From Yoonia litorea (GTDB lineage: Bacteria; Pseudomonadota; Alphaproteobacteria; Rhodobacterales; Rhodobacteraceae), in the NCBI RefSeq assembly GCF_900114675.1, contig NZ_FOZM01000001.1, forward strand, positions 1,674,001-1,738,000: a stretch of 64,000 nt of DNA, read 5' to 3'. Positions within the stretch are counted from its first letter, which is position 1. Every line of letters starts with the position of its first letter. Below, piece after piece: positions 45,999 to 55,683 of the stretch. Position numbers and translations under genes: made by a program. Under the pieces are notes generated by a model. That model was not told the DNA's origin and did no database searches. It saw nothing but the letters and a program-made list of their open reading frames with translations.

Positions 45999-47795
45999 CT
46001 ACTTAGCGACAACGTAAGTCCCGGGCGCAGGTGCAAGGATCGGAAAATCATCACTACCTGGTGTACGTGCTGGCACTTTTTTGCCGGATTTATCAGACAG
46101 CCAACCATCCCAGCGCGGCCACCACGACCCTTCGTTGAAGTCAGCACTGTCAAGCCAGTCATCCGCGGTGAGGCCAACTTCTGGATTGGTATAGTGACCA
46201 TACTTCTTCTTTGAAGGCGGATTGATGATCCCCGCGATATGTCCGCTCTGGGACAGGATAAATGTCTTATCCTTTGATCCCATCTTTACGACGCCATCGT
46301 AGCTGCTTTTCCACGCTGCGATGTGATCGGTTTCGCAGGCAATTGCACAGAGCGGAACAGTGACATCATTCAGGTGAACGATCTCGCCGGAGATTTCGAA
46401 GCCCTCTGTCGCAAACTTGTCTTGTTGGCAAAGGCCGCGCAGATACTCGACCGACATTTTCGCAGGCAGGTTGGTGCCATCGCCGTTCCAGTAGAGCAGA
46501 TCAAAAGCGGGCGGGGCCTTGCCCATCATGTAGCTTTTGATCGCCGGACCATAAATCAGGTCATTGGAGCGGAGGAATGAAAACGTCCGGGACATGAAGA
46601 AACTATCCAGAATGCCGCTTTCTTCGACTTCCTGCTCGATCCCGTCCACGAAGTCGTCGTCAAGAAAGACACCCACTTCGCCTCGGTCGGAGAAATCCGT
46701 CAGAGTAGTGAAGAACGTCGCTGAGTTGACAGTCTTGTCGCCACGCTTCTTCATCAAGGCCAGAGTCAGCGACAGTGTCGTTCCGGCGATGCAGTAGCCA
46801 ACGACATTGATCGTTTTCACGTCGCAGATTTTTTTGACCTGATCCATCGCCGTCAGGTACCCGTCTTCAACATAATCCGTCATGGAAGTGTCACGATAAC
46901 TGGTATCGGGGTTGACCCAAGAGACGACGAAGACCGTGTAACCTTGATCAACAGCCCACTTGATAAGGCTGTTCTGCGGTTTGAGGTCCATAATATAGAA
47001 TTTGTTGATCCACGGCGGGAAGATCAGCAGCGGCCGCTGGTAGACTGTCTCCGTGCTTGGCGCGTATTGGATCAGCTCGAACATATGGTTTCGGTAGACG
47101 ACTGAACCCGGCGTTGTTGCGAGGTTCTCACCCAGCTTGAAAGCCTTCTTGTCAGCCAGCGTGACGACAAGATCGCCCTCGTTGGCTTCGAGATCTGCGA
47201 TCAGGTTTTCAAGACCGGCAACAAGACTTTCACCTTCTGTTTCGGCGGCAAGTGCAAGCGCTTCAGGATTCGTTGGCAGGAAATTTGTCGGGCTGATCAT
47301 GTCGACAAGCTGTTGCGAGAAATAGCGCAGGCGCTTCTTTTCGTCTGCGTCGAGTGTCTCGATATCCTCGACGGCCTGCTGCACAGCTTCGGCGTTCATC
47401 AGGTATTGCTGCTTGATGAAATTGAAGTAGGGATTCGTTTCCCACAGCTCATGAGAAAAACGACGGTCACGCGGGGTTTCGTCGGTCGGTGGCTCCAGCT
47501 TGCCTTGTGCAAGCAGGTGCTGCGCCTCCACGAAATGCTTGACCGATTTGCCCCAGAATTCGAGTTGGTGCTCAATCAGCTTTGCCGGATTGTTGACCAT
47601 CTCTGTCATGTAGGCGGTGGCCGCTTTCATGTAGAGTTCCTGGCTTGGTCCCTGCAACGCAGGTGCGACATGACGCCCCTGCCCCATAACTTTCAAGAGC
47701 CGTTGTGTGAGCTCCTCCACCTTGGCCAGATTGGCTTCCAGCTTTGCGACGTTTTGGCTAGATGTCGCGTTTGACTCCAAATCTTTTGTTGTCAT
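45999..47795 (-). CDS. phaC: Class I polyhydroxyalkanoate synthase
   Basis: 598 residues from ATG 47795, preceded by AGGGAA. The lipase-box-like motif is VVGYCIAGTT with catalytic Cys335; NPYFNFIKQQYLMNAEAV and FPPWINKFYIMDL are class I PhaC hallmarks, and the later Asp (CETDHIAAW) and His (QSGHIAGIINPP) complete the triad. It polymerises (R)-3-hydroxybutyryl-CoA into PHB at granule surfaces. It is divergent from phaZ, with an 18-bp perfect palindrome in the 68-base gap, and precedes phaP. Confidence 0.97.
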   Translation of the reverse strand: MTTKDLESNATSSQNVAKLEANLAKVEELTQRLLKVMGQGRHVAPALQGPSQELYMKAATAYMTEMVNNPAKLIEHQLEFWGKSVKHFVEAQHLLAQGKLEPPTDETPRDRRFSHELWETNPYFNFIKQQYLMNAEAVQQAVEDIETLDADEKKRLRYFSQQLVDMISPTNFLPTNPEALALAAETEGESLVAGLENLIADLEANEGDLVVTLADKKAFKLGENLATTPGSVVYRNHMFELIQYAPSTETVYQRPLLIFPPWINKFYIMDLKPQNSLIKWAVDQGYTVFVVSWVNPDTSYRDTSMTDYVEDGYLTAMDQVKKICDVKTINVVGYCIAGTTLSLTLALMKKRGDKTVNSATFFTTLTDFSDRGEVGVFLDDDFVDGIEQEVEESGILDSFFMSRTFSFLRSNDLIYGPAIKSYMMGKAPPAFDLLYWNGDGTNLPAKMSVEYLRGLCQQDKFATEGFEISGEIVHLNDVTVPLCAIACETDHIAAWKSSYDGVVKMGSKDKTFILSQSGHIAGIINPPSKKKYGHYTNPEVGLTADDWLDSADFNEGSWWPRWDGWLSDKSGKKVPARTPGSDDFPILAPAPGTYVVAK

Positions 47796-47813
47796 TTTCA
47801 ATTCCCTACGTGT

Positions 47814-47831
47814 ATGCTGCACCTGCAGCAT
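47814..47831. promoter_or_regulatory. 18-bp palindrome between phaC and phaZ, putative PhaR operator
   Basis: ATGCTGCA and TGCAGCAT flank a central CC, a perfect dyad with eight-base arms. It is 19-36 bases before the phaC ATG and 33-50 bases before the phaZ ATG, where a repressor could block both promoters. The TGC/GCA units match the phaP-upstream elements. Confidence 0.6.
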
Positions 47832-47863
47832 TTTTGCGCGCCTTACCATCGGAGATCGACAAT

Positions 47864-49135
47864 ATGAAGTACATGATGACTTACGACCTGATGGAAACCA
47901 TGCGAAACACCAATCAGTGGCTCGGGGCGACAGCGCGCGCATATGCCTCTTATCCGATCATGTCGTGGGGCGCAAATCCGGCGATCGACTGGCTGAAGGC
48001 CTGGGGCGAAGTGACCGAGCGCACATTCGAGCGGATGATCGTCAAACCAGACTGGAATATTCCGCCCGTCGCCGGCCCGAAAGGCAAGGATTACCCCGTC
48101 GTCATCGAAACGGTTGTCGAAAAGCCTTTCGGCGATCTGATCCATTTCACAATGCCTGGCCGCAAGCCCAGCAAACGCCGCGTGATGCTGGTTGCTCCCA
48201 TGTCAGGACACTACGCGACTCTGCTGCGCAAGACCGTGATCAGCCTCTTGCCTGATGCGGATGTATACGTCACCGACTGGCACAACGCGCGCGATATCCC
48301 CGTCAGCGCCGGCAAGTTCGATATCGAGGATTACACCCTTTATTTGATGGATTTCATGCGGGCTGTCGGCCCCGACATCCACGTCATCGCAGTCTGCCAG
48401 CCTGTGCCTCTCGCACTGGCAGCGACAGCCTATCTGGCGGAGCTTGATCCGAAAGCGCAGCCGCGTTCGCTGACATTGATCGGCGGACCGGTCGATCCCG
48501 AAGCAAATCATACAGAAGTCACCGACTTCGGCCGCTCGGTCACGATGGGCCAGTTGGAAGAAACCATGATCCAGCGTGTCGGCTTCAAATATGCCGGCGT
48601 CGGCCGGATGGTCTATCCCGGCCTGCTGCAGCTTGCCTCCTTCATCTCGATGAATGCTGAAATGCATACCAATGCCTTCCGCGATGAGATTATCCGCGTC
48701 GCAAAAGGCGAAGCCTCAGAGCATGACCGCCACAATGATTTCTATGATGAATATCTGGCAGTCATGGATATGACGGCGGAGTTCTATCTCTCAACGGTCG
48801 AACGCATCTTCAAAGGGCGCGAAATCGCACAGAACGACTTTGTCGTTGCGGGCCATAAGGTTGATTTCAGCAAGGTCACAACGGTTGCCGTCAAAATTGT
48901 CGAAGGTGAAGACGACGATATCTCGGCGCCCGGTCAGTGCCTTGCAGCATTGGATCTGCTGACTGGGCTGCCTGACGACAAAAAGGCCGCGCATCTTGAA
49001 CCTGGCGCAGGGCACTATGGCATTTTTGCTGGCAAAAGCTGGCGGAACAACATTCGCCCGCTCGTTCTGGACTTTATTGATGCGAATGCTGATGCGCCGT
49101 CTGACGCACAGTCCAACGTCGTCAACCTCAAGTAA
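47864..49135 (+). CDS. phaZ: Intracellular polyhydroxyalkanoate depolymerase
   Basis: 423 residues from ATG 47864, preceded by GGAGATCG; the frame extends upstream into the operator and is not used. It is the Ralstonia PhaZa1-type intracellular depolymerase: MKYMMTYDLMETMRNTNQWLGATARA at the start, a PhaC-like fold, and VIAVCQPVPLALAATAYL, in which Cys replaces the usual nucleophile Ser, as in that family. HLEPGAGHYGIFAGKSWRNNIRP supplies the catalytic His. It mobilises stored PHB to 3-hydroxybutyrate or its CoA ester. Confidence 0.95.
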   Translation: MKYMMTYDLMETMRNTNQWLGATARAYASYPIMSWGANPAIDWLKAWGEVTERTFERMIVKPDWNIPPVAGPKGKDYPVVIETVVEKPFGDLIHFTMPGRKPSKRRVMLVAPMSGHYATLLRKTVISLLPDADVYVTDWHNARDIPVSAGKFDIEDYTLYLMDFMRAVGPDIHVIAVCQPVPLALAATAYLAELDPKAQPRSLTLIGGPVDPEANHTEVTDFGRSVTMGQLEETMIQRVGFKYAGVGRMVYPGLLQLASFISMNAEMHTNAFRDEIIRVAKGEASEHDRHNDFYDEYLAVMDMTAEFYLSTVERIFKGREIAQNDFVVAGHKVDFSKVTTVAVKIVEGEDDDISAPGQCLAALDLLTGLPDDKKAAHLEPGAGHYGIFAGKSWRNNIRPLVLDFIDANADAPSDAQSNVVNLK

Positions 49136-49849
49136 TCACCGCAAAACGAGTGGCATTCTGATCCACCGGTGCAATGCATCGGTGGTCGCCTCTGGTCGTT
49201 CAAGTGTGGGCAGATACCCTGCCCCCTCAATGACCTCGAGTGACGCGTTGGGGATCAGCTCCGCAAGAAACTGATGGCGCTTGATGTGGTACTGGCCATC
49301 GTGGCTGCCACAGATCACCACGGCAGGTTGCGCAATCTTGCGCAAGACATCTTGTTGGTCGCGCCTGCGCTGCATCGCACGTGCTTGCTTGATGTATGCA
49401 TCCGGCCCGACATCCTGACCCATCTGGGTCATTTTTTGAACAAGCGCCGCTTTGTCAGTAGACGGTCCCATCCATGTGGAGTTGATCTCGTGTTGCAACA
49501 CGTCATCCCAACGCCCTGACTTGGCTGCGATGATCTGTTCTTCCCTTGCCGCTGCGCGTTCAGGCGAATCCGGTTGCGGCGTCGTGCTGACAAGGGCGAT
49601 GCGCGTGATCCGCTCAGGCGCACGGCGCATGATCTCCATCGCGACCATGCCACCGAAGCCAACCCCCAACAGCGAAAATTTTGAGGGCGTCCAGCTGAGG
49701 ATCTGACTTGCGATCTCTTCCATCCGCTCGCCACAGTCCGTTGGTGCCACCATCACCGCATGATCGCGCGACAATGCCTCGATCTGCGGGAAGAATACCC
49801 GTGCATCACACAAAACTGGCGGCAGCATCACGAGGGTTTCGCGCGACAT
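49136..49849 (-). CDS. Alpha/beta-hydrolase-fold protein with replaced catalytic residues
   Basis: 237 residues from ATG 49849. The fold is clear (TLVMLPPVLCDARVFFPQIEAL, APTDCGERMEEIASQIL, ERITRIALVSTTPQ, AQPAVVICGSHDGQYHI). However the nucleophile elbow, normally GxSxG, reads GVGFG with Gly64 in the Ser position, and the C-terminal GAGHLPTLE-type motif reads GAGYLPTLE with Tyr212 in place of the catalytic His. Both changes are unambiguous in the DNA. It is therefore probably a non-catalytic binding or regulatory protein, or uses another mechanism. It is convergent with phaZ with no gap, and downstream of another hydrolase gene. Confidence 0.85.
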   Translation of the reverse strand: MSRETLVMLPPVLCDARVFFPQIEALSRDHAVMVAPTDCGERMEEIASQILSWTPSKFSLLGVGFGGMVAMEIMRRAPERITRIALVSTTPQPDSPERAAAREEQIIAAKSGRWDDVLQHEINSTWMGPSTDKAALVQKMTQMGQDVGPDAYIKQARAMQRRRDQQDVLRKIAQPAVVICGSHDGQYHIKRHQFLAELIPNASLEVIEGAGYLPTLERPEATTDALHRWIRMPLVLR

Positions 49850-49930
49850 GTCTGGTTGCCTCTTCTTCTTGGCGTTGCTCAGCGGTTCACCACAATAATC
49901 AAGCGCGCGCCATCGGAAATGCAAGGCACT

Positions 49931-50836
49931 TTACATGTTAAGCCCTTCCAGCCACGACAGAATTGCTGCAACCGCGCCGTCGGTCTGCTTTGGCGAAAAG
50001 ATATCACCCGCCATGATATGCCCCATCTGGTCATCGTCGGGTGTCTGGTGGAACTTGTAGCTGGCCGTCGCAGCGCCCCATTTGGCAATGGCCTTTCGCG
50101 TCCGCTTTGCGGAGACAACCTGATCAGCGTCGTTATAGCAAAAAAGCGCCGGAGTTTTGATCACCCCGAGGTCTGCGCGCATGGCCTCTCTGACGGTCGC
50201 AGCCATCGTATGCACCGCCTTGGTCGGATAACGCACCGTCCAATACGCCGCGTGCGCTTCGTTGAGCACATTAAAGCTGCGCTCGCGCCCCACCACCAAA
50301 TGCGAGCATTTCTCGGATGCTGGCAAATCCAGAATGGTCTGTGCCAAGCGGTGAGTCAGACCGAAATTGGGTGAAACATGGACCATCGCGTTCACCTTTG
50401 CGCCCCTTGCCAGTGCAATCGTTGCAAGCGTGCAGCCGGTAGAGCAGCCGATGACGATAACCTTCTCACCGATCAGATGTGCAATCTGCAAGGCCTCTGA
50501 GACATCATCGAGCCAGGCTTGTGGTGATGCAGTCGCCATTGCGTCACCGTCCTGCCCGTGACCTGTGAGGCGCGTAAAATGCAAGTTCGCACCAAGCGCA
50601 TTGGCCACCTTGTCAGGCAACGGCCGTATTTCTTCCGGTGATGCAGAAAAGCCGTGGATGAAGAGGACAGCAAACTTTGTTTTCTGACCCCGCGCGCCAG
50701 CCCAGATCACACGCTTTTCACAGCCTTGCCGCAGGTTTGGAACCTGCGCCTCAGCCGCGGCCAGTTCGGCATCGAGGGTGTCGAGATCAGGCAAGGGCGC
50801 GGGCCGCCATCGGACGGTAGATGAATGCAAGGCCAA
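49931..50836 (-). CDS. Alpha/beta hydrolase
   Basis: 301 residues. The hydrolase motifs are VLFIHGFSASPEEIRPLPD (oxyanion loop), VIGCSTGCTLA (nucleophile Ser in GCSTG), FCYNDADQVV (acid) and DDDQMGHIMAGD (His). The N-terminal 50 residues (STVRWRPAPLPDLDTLDAELAAAEAQV) precede the core. The substrate is unknown; esterase or lipase-type activity is likely. The start is a TTG inside the 3' end of the MFS gene (50-base overlap); no good ATG exists, so the exact start is uncertain. Confidence 0.85.
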   Translation of the reverse strand: MALHSSTVRWRPAPLPDLDTLDAELAAAEAQVPNLRQGCEKRVIWAGARGQKTKFAVLFIHGFSASPEEIRPLPDKVANALGANLHFTRLTGHGQDGDAMATASPQAWLDDVSEALQIAHLIGEKVIVIGCSTGCTLATIALARGAKVNAMVHVSPNFGLTHRLAQTILDLPASEKCSHLVVGRERSFNVLNEAHAAYWTVRYPTKAVHTMAATVREAMRADLGVIKTPALFCYNDADQVVSAKRTRKAIAKWGAATASYKFHQTPDDDQMGHIMAGDIFSPKQTDGAVAAILSWLEGLNM

Positions 50837-52124
50837 GCACCGCCACGAACAGGATCGCTGCCGGGATCAACGTGATAGCCATCTGCAGGGTCGCAATGGC
50901 CCCGTCGGACTGCGCGATTGTGCCATCTGTCGTCTCAAGCCACCCGGCCGCCGCCAATGTAAGCCCCAAAATCGCGGGCGCGACCGCGTTTGCAAGTTTC
51001 TGTCCAAAGAGCCACACAGCTGAGAATGCACCCTCGATCGCGGCACCGCTTTCACGGCGTGTGACGTCCATCAGATCAGGATACATCGCCCAGGGGATCT
51101 GCTGGTAAGCGCCATTGGTCATCCCAGCCAGCACAAACATACCCGCGATGGCGGTGACATTGACAGACGGCAACGCACTGTAAAGCGCATAAAGCAGCGC
51201 GATATAGAGCAAGAGCCCGACAATCAACGCACCTACCTTGCCAAGCCGGTTCGAAAGCAGCACCCAGAACGCCTGACTGAGGATCGAGCCGACCACAAAG
51301 GCCGCAAACATAAGACTGAGTGTGGTCAGCGCGGATGCAGCACCGGACAGCATCGTGTCGCCACTATCAACAATCAGGTATAGTGCCGCGAAGGGAAGCC
51401 CGGCTGTGATCATCGCAATTGCAAGTGTCATTACACCGTAAAGTACCACCAACACCATAAAGGCACGGTTGCTCAGCACCAAACCGAGGATACCCTTGAA
51501 ACTGACCGTGACGGGTGTCTCAATGCGTGGTGCTTTGCGCACGGACCACAGCGAGAACCACACAGCACCGATCATCAAGGGCGAAACGGCCAGAGCCGCC
51601 ATCGCATACCCCATGCTTCCGGCCAGCCCGGGGATCACCGCCCCGCCGATCAGGATACCGACGCTGGCAAAGGCCATCCGCCAACCTGTCATGGCCGACC
51701 TTTCCTTGGGATCTTGCGTGATCTCGCCAGCCTGCGCGCCATAAGGGATCGCAACCATCGTAAAACCAATGGTGGCCACACCGAAGCCTGCGATGACCCA
51801 AGCCACGTTCGCAGACATTCCCATCCCCTCAGGCACAGAAAACAGCCCGACCATCCCGACCGACATCACCAGAACGCCGATGAACATCCACGGCGCGCGC
51901 CGGCCAAACCGCGTCCTGGTCTTGTCAGAGAGATACCCGATCAGCGGGTCAGTGATCATATCAAAGATCAGGACCGCAGTGGTCACAAACCCCGCGATGC
52001 CTACCGGGACACCCAAAAACGCCGTCAGGTAGGCCAGTACCAAGAGTTGCTTGACGACCACAAAAACAACGATGCCCATATCAGCAAGGCCCCAGCCTGC
52101 TTTTTGTCCTACCGATAAAGCCAT
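50787..52124 (-). CDS. MFS transporter, glycoside-pentoside-hexuronide (GPH/MelB-like) type
   Basis: 445 residues from ATG 52124, preceded by GGGAGGGGACAGG. Twelve hydrophobic helices are visible. LIFDMITDPLIGYLSDKTRTRFGRRAPWMFIG is the GPH signature (cation-binding Asp residues in helix 2 and the SDxTRTRFGRRxP loop). GPH members move sugars or glycosides with H+, Na+ or Li+. No sugar-catabolic gene is nearby, so the substrate cannot be inferred. The gene overlaps the downstream hydrolase start, suggesting one transcript. Confidence 0.88.
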   Translation of the reverse strand: MALSVGQKAGWGLADMGIVVFVVVKQLLVLAYLTAFLGVPVGIAGFVTTAVLIFDMITDPLIGYLSDKTRTRFGRRAPWMFIGVLVMSVGMVGLFSVPEGMGMSANVAWVIAGFGVATIGFTMVAIPYGAQAGEITQDPKERSAMTGWRMAFASVGILIGGAVIPGLAGSMGYAMAALAVSPLMIGAVWFSLWSVRKAPRIETPVTVSFKGILGLVLSNRAFMVLVVLYGVMTLAIAMITAGLPFAALYLIVDSGDTMLSGAASALTTLSLMFAAFVVGSILSQAFWVLLSNRLGKVGALIVGLLLYIALLYALYSALPSVNVTAIAGMFVLAGMTNGAYQQIPWAMYPDLMDVTRRESGAAIEGAFSAVWLFGQKLANAVAPAILGLTLAAAGWLETTDGTIAQSDGAIATLQMAITLIPAAILFVAVLGLAFIYRPMAARALA

Positions 52125-52196
52125 GAACCTGTCCCCTCCCAAGGATTTGCAGCACCCTAGTCAGGAGAAATCGCACCGCCAAAGTAAAACGTAACG

Positions 52197-52952
52197 TCAG
52201 CCCGCGCGGGCGAGGACTTCTTCGACGGATGTGACAATAAGGGCAAGACAGTCATCGTCCGAGAACCTGTGGTCGGCGCCATCCACAAGGGTCAGACGCA
52301 TGTCGCCTCCTTCGGCATGTGCAAGCAATCGCAATGCAACCGACATCTCGACATCAGCATCCGCTGTGCCTTGCAAAAACCGCACAGAGAAAGGCAAAGG
52401 CAAGGGATCGCGCAGCACAAGACGCTGGCGTCCTTCCTCGATCAAGCGACGTGTGATGATGTAGGGTTCACCGTAATCTGATGGCAGTGCGACCTGACCT
52501 TTCGCCAGCTCAGCTTTCTGCGCCTCATCAAATCCGGCCCACATGCTGTCCTCGGTAAAGTCAGGCGCGGCCGCAATCGTGACGAGCCCCGCGACCTTTT
52601 CCGGCATGGCGCGGCTAACAAGAAGGGATATCCACCCCCCCATGCTTGAGCCAACCAGAACCACGGGTCCATCAATCAGCGCAATTGCAGCGCAAGCATC
52701 CTCAAACCAGTCTCCAATTGCCCCGTCGGTGAACACCTCTCCGCTTTCACCGTGTCCTGAGTAATCAAAGCGCAGGAAGGCCCGACCAGCGGATTTCGCC
52801 CATGCCTCGAGATGGATGGCTTTGGTGCCTTCCATGTCGGACTTGAAGCCGCCCAGGAAAACAACCGCGGGGCCAACACCTTCGGTCAGATGAAACGCGA
52901 TGCGTCGCCCCTCGGGCGATACAAATGACGGGGTTTGTGCAGATTCTGTCAT
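52197..52952 (-). CDS. Alpha/beta hydrolase
   Basis: 251 residues from ATG 52952. Motifs: VVFLGGFKSDMEGTKAIHLEAWAKSAGRAFLRFDYSGHGES, a fold start like that of BAAT/prolyl-peptidase-like hydrolases; nucleophile Ser in LVGSSMGGWISL; Asp in LQGTADADVEM; His in LVDGADHRFSDDD. It probably acts on a small ester, amide or thioester. It is in the same direction as, and 72 bases upstream of, the MFS transporter gene. Confidence 0.88.
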   Translation of the reverse strand: MTESAQTPSFVSPEGRRIAFHLTEGVGPAVVFLGGFKSDMEGTKAIHLEAWAKSAGRAFLRFDYSGHGESGEVFTDGAIGDWFEDACAAIALIDGPVVLVGSSMGGWISLLVSRAMPEKVAGLVTIAAAPDFTEDSMWAGFDEAQKAELAKGQVALPSDYGEPYIITRRLIEEGRQRLVLRDPLPLPFSVRFLQGTADADVEMSVALRLLAHAEGGDMRLTLVDGADHRFSDDDCLALIVTSVEEVLARAG

Positions 52953-53048
52953 GGCGCCACAGCACCACATGGCTCAACAAGCTGCAAGTCAGCTAAACCG
53001 TCGTAACGAAGTAGGATTTTAGCCTGAGGTTTCCCAGTGTGGCCCGGA

Positions 53049-53294
53049 TCAGCCGCCGACGTAAACAGCTGCCTGTGGGCGGTAGAAAATCTTCTGGTCA
53101 TGCAACCGGCCCAGCAGTTCTTCGTTCTCACGCTGGTCCTGTTCGATCACCCGGATCGATTCCAGATGTGCAGGGTTTTCCTCTGACAACGCCAACCGCA
53201 TCCGCGACAGTTCCCGTCCGCGTGCACGCAACGCCTCTTCGATCATGTCGACATCGGCAATACTCAGATCAAAAGAGCGGTTGTAGCGCGGCAT
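53049..53294 (-). CDS. Small conserved helical protein, unknown function
   Basis: 81 residues, MPRYNRSFDLSIADVDMIEEALRARGRELSRMRLALSEE at the start and IRVIEQDQRENEELLGRLHDQKIFYRP later. It looks like a two-helix, heptad-patterned protein with a short aromatic tail, perhaps dimeric. No signal peptide and no family recognised with confidence. It lies 97 bases before the next gene downstream and is divergent from thrS. Confidence 0.6.
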   Translation of the reverse strand: MPRYNRSFDLSIADVDMIEEALRARGRELSRMRLALSEENPAHLESIRVIEQDQRENEELLGRLHDQKIFYRPQAAVYVGG

Positions 53295-53500
53295 TGGTTA
53301 TCCCCTAGATATAGGTTTCACATCGGAAACTAAGTCGTATTTAGCCGCTACTGTGTCGCAGTCAACGTATATCTCTGCATACAAATGATGAGCGCAGCGC
53401 ATATCACTTGACCTCGCCTTCCGGCAAAGGCATTCAGCGCGCACACATAACCCGCAACCGGGCGTTCCGTGGGCGCCAAACCGACGAGGAGACTGCCGAT

Positions 53501-55447
53501 ATGGCTCAGATTTCCCTAACCTTTCCTGATGGCAATGCACGACAGTATGACGCTGGCGTGACCCCTGGCGATGTGGCTGCCGATATTTCGACAAGCCTGC
53601 GCAAGAAAGCCATTTCTGCCACTGTCGATGGTCAGCACTGGGACCTGCAGTGGCCGATCAACGCTGACGCGACGATCGCGATCAACACAATGAAGGACGA
53701 GGAACCTGCGCTTGAGCTTGTCCGTCACGATCTGGCGCACATCATGGCGCGTGCTGTGCAGGAAATCTGGCCTGAGACCCAAGTCACAATCGGTCCTGTC
53801 ATCAAGGACGGCTGGTATTACGACTTTGACCGTGCAGAGCCATTCACACCCGAAGATCTGGCTATCATCGAAAAAAAGATGAAAGAGATCATCAACGCCC
53901 GCGACGAGGTGCGCACCGAGGTCTGGGACCGTGACCGCGCGATCCAGTATTACAAGGACCGTGGCGAGCCCTATAAGGTGGAATTGATCGAAAGCATCCC
54001 CGGCGACGAGCCGCTTCGCATGTATTGGCATGGCGACTGGCAGGACCTCTGCCGCGGGCCGCACCTGCAGCACACTGGTCAGGTCCCTGCCGATGGTTTC
54101 AAGCTGATGTCCATCGCCGGCGCCTATTGGCGTGGCGACAGCGATCGCGCCATGTTGCAGCGTATCTACGGCTGCGCCTTCACCAACAAAGAAGGTCTGC
54201 GCGCCCACCTGAACATGCTGGAAGAGGCCGCCAAGCGCGACCACCGCAAGCTGGGTCGCGAGATGGACCTGTTTCATATGCAGGAAGAGGCACCCGGTCA
54301 GGTCTTTTGGCACCCTAACGGCTGGACGGTCTACACCCAACTTCAGGATTACATGCGCCGCCAGCAGCGCAAAGGCGGCTATGTGGAGGTCAACACACCG
54401 CAGGTCGTCGACCGCAAGCTGTGGGAGGCCTCGGGCCACTGGGAAAAGTATCAGGAGCATATGTTCATCGTCGAAGTGGACGAGGAACACGCACGCGAAA
54501 AGGCCGTCAATGCGCTCAAGCCCATGAACTGCCCCTGCCACGTGCAGATCTTCAATCAGGGCCTGAAGTCCTATCGCGATCTGCCGCTGCGCATGGCCGA
54601 ATTCGGGTCGTGCAACCGGTATGAGCCGTCCGGCGCGCTGCACGGCATTATGCGCGTGCGTGGCTTCACGCAGGATGACGCGCATATCTTTTGTCGCGAG
54701 AGTCAGATTGAAGAAGAGACAGCGGAATTCATCCGCTTCCTCAGCGAGATCTACAGCCACCTCGGCTTTGAGAGCTTCAAGGTAAAATTCTCTGATCGCC
54801 CCGAAACCCGAGCTGGTTCAGATGAGGTCTGGGACAAATCCGAGGCTGCATTGCTGGCAGCAACCCGTGCCGCCGGCATCGAACCGGAGTTGAACCCGGG
54901 CGAAGGCGCCTTCTATGGTCCGAAGCTCGAATTCGTCTTGACTGACGCCATTGGACGCGACTGGCAATGTGGCACGCTCCAAGTCGATTTTGTCCTGCCT
55001 GAGCGCCTCGACGCGACCTATATCGGGGAAGATGGCGCCAAACATCGGCCGGTCATGCTCCACCGCGCGACGCTTGGTTCATTCGAACGCTTCATCGGCA
55101 TCCTGATCGAGGAACATGCAGGCAAGCTGCCCTTCTGGCTGGCCCCGCGCCAGGTAGTTGTCGCCACCATCGTGTCGGATGCCGATGACTACGCATTGGA
55201 AGTGGTTGATGCGCTCAAGAAGGCTGGCGTCCGCGCCGAGGTCGATCTGCGCAACGAGAAGATCAACTTCAAGGTCCGCGAACACTCGGTTGGCAAGGTT
55301 CCTGTCATTCTGGCACTCGGTGCGCGCGAGGTTGAGGAAAAGACCGTGACTGCCCGCCGTCTGGGAGAGAACAAAATCTCTGTAACATCTCTCGCGGAAA
55401 TTGTTGCAGAACTGGGCGGGGCCGCGACACCACCCGACCTTTTGTAA
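53501..55447 (+). CDS. thrS: Threonyl-tRNA synthetase
   Basis: 648 residues from the ATG preceded by GAGGAGA; an earlier in-frame start at 53408 adds 31 residues with no homology. Domains in order: TGS (1-60), the SAD editing domain with [16 protein letters not shown] (HxxxH), the class II catalytic core with motif 1 [11 protein letters not shown], motif 2 [26 protein letters not shown] and motif 3 [18 protein letters not shown], and the anticodon-binding domain ([18 protein letters not shown]). It charges tRNA-Thr and removes Ser-tRNA-Thr. No clear autoregulatory leader was identified in the 200-base upstream region. Confidence 0.98.
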   Translation: MAQISLTFPDGNARQYDAGVTPGDVAADISTSLRKKAISATVDGQHWDLQWPINADATIAINTMKDEEPALELVRHDLAHIMARAVQEIWPETQVTIGPVIKDGWYYDFDRAEPFTPEDLAIIEKKMKEIINARDEVRTEVWDRDRAIQYYKDRGEPYKVELIESIPGDEPLRMYWHGDWQDLCRGPHLQHTGQVPADGFKLMSIAGAYWRGDSDRAMLQRIYGCAFTNKEGLRAHLNMLEEAAKRDHRKLGREMDLFHMQEEAPGQVFWHPNGWTVYTQLQDYMRRQQRKGGYVEVNTPQVVDRKLWEASGHWEKYQEHMFIVEVDEEHAREKAVNALKPMNCPCHVQIFNQGLKSYRDLPLRMAEFGSCNRYEPSGALHGIMRVRGFTQDDAHIFCRESQIEEETAEFIRFLSEIYSHLGFESFKVKFSDRPETRAGSDEVWDKSEAALLAATRAAGIEPELNPGEGAFYGPKLEFVLTDAIGRDWQCGTLQVDFVLPERLDATYIGEDGAKHRPVMLHRATLGSFERFIGILIEEHAGKLPFWLAPRQVVVATIVSDADDYALEVVDALKKAGVRAEVDLRNEKINFKVREHSVGKVPVILALGAREVEEKTVTARRLGENKISVTSLAEIVAELGGAATPPDLL

Positions 55448-55471
55448 CATTCAGCATAATCAAGCTGTAAC

Positions 55472-55510
55472 AAACCCGCCGGAGCACCCTTCGGCGGGTT
55501 TGTTGTTTTT
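55472..55510 (+). terminator. Rho-independent terminator after thrS
   Basis: AAACCCGCCG (55472-55481) pairs with CGGCGGGTTT (55492-55501), a perfect ten-base stem, followed by GTTGTTTTT. It lies 25 bases past the thrS stop. Confidence 0.92.
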
Positions 55511-55683
55511 CAAGGGTTTTATCGCCTGCGGCGGCCTGTCGCAGCGCAGCATTTTTCACCTGACCTCACGGCAGCGTCATGCACGGCCCTGTGAATGGTC
55601 GACAGCGGTATACGGCGGTTACGGTTTGGGCATCGCCAAGTCCGGTGACCATCTTATTCTGATCCAAACCAAAGGAATTTCAC

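Noticed and set aside
55500-55683. A small gene between thrS and bufA1
   Set aside because: The only frame reads through the thrS terminator and the bufA1 leader with no coding signal.
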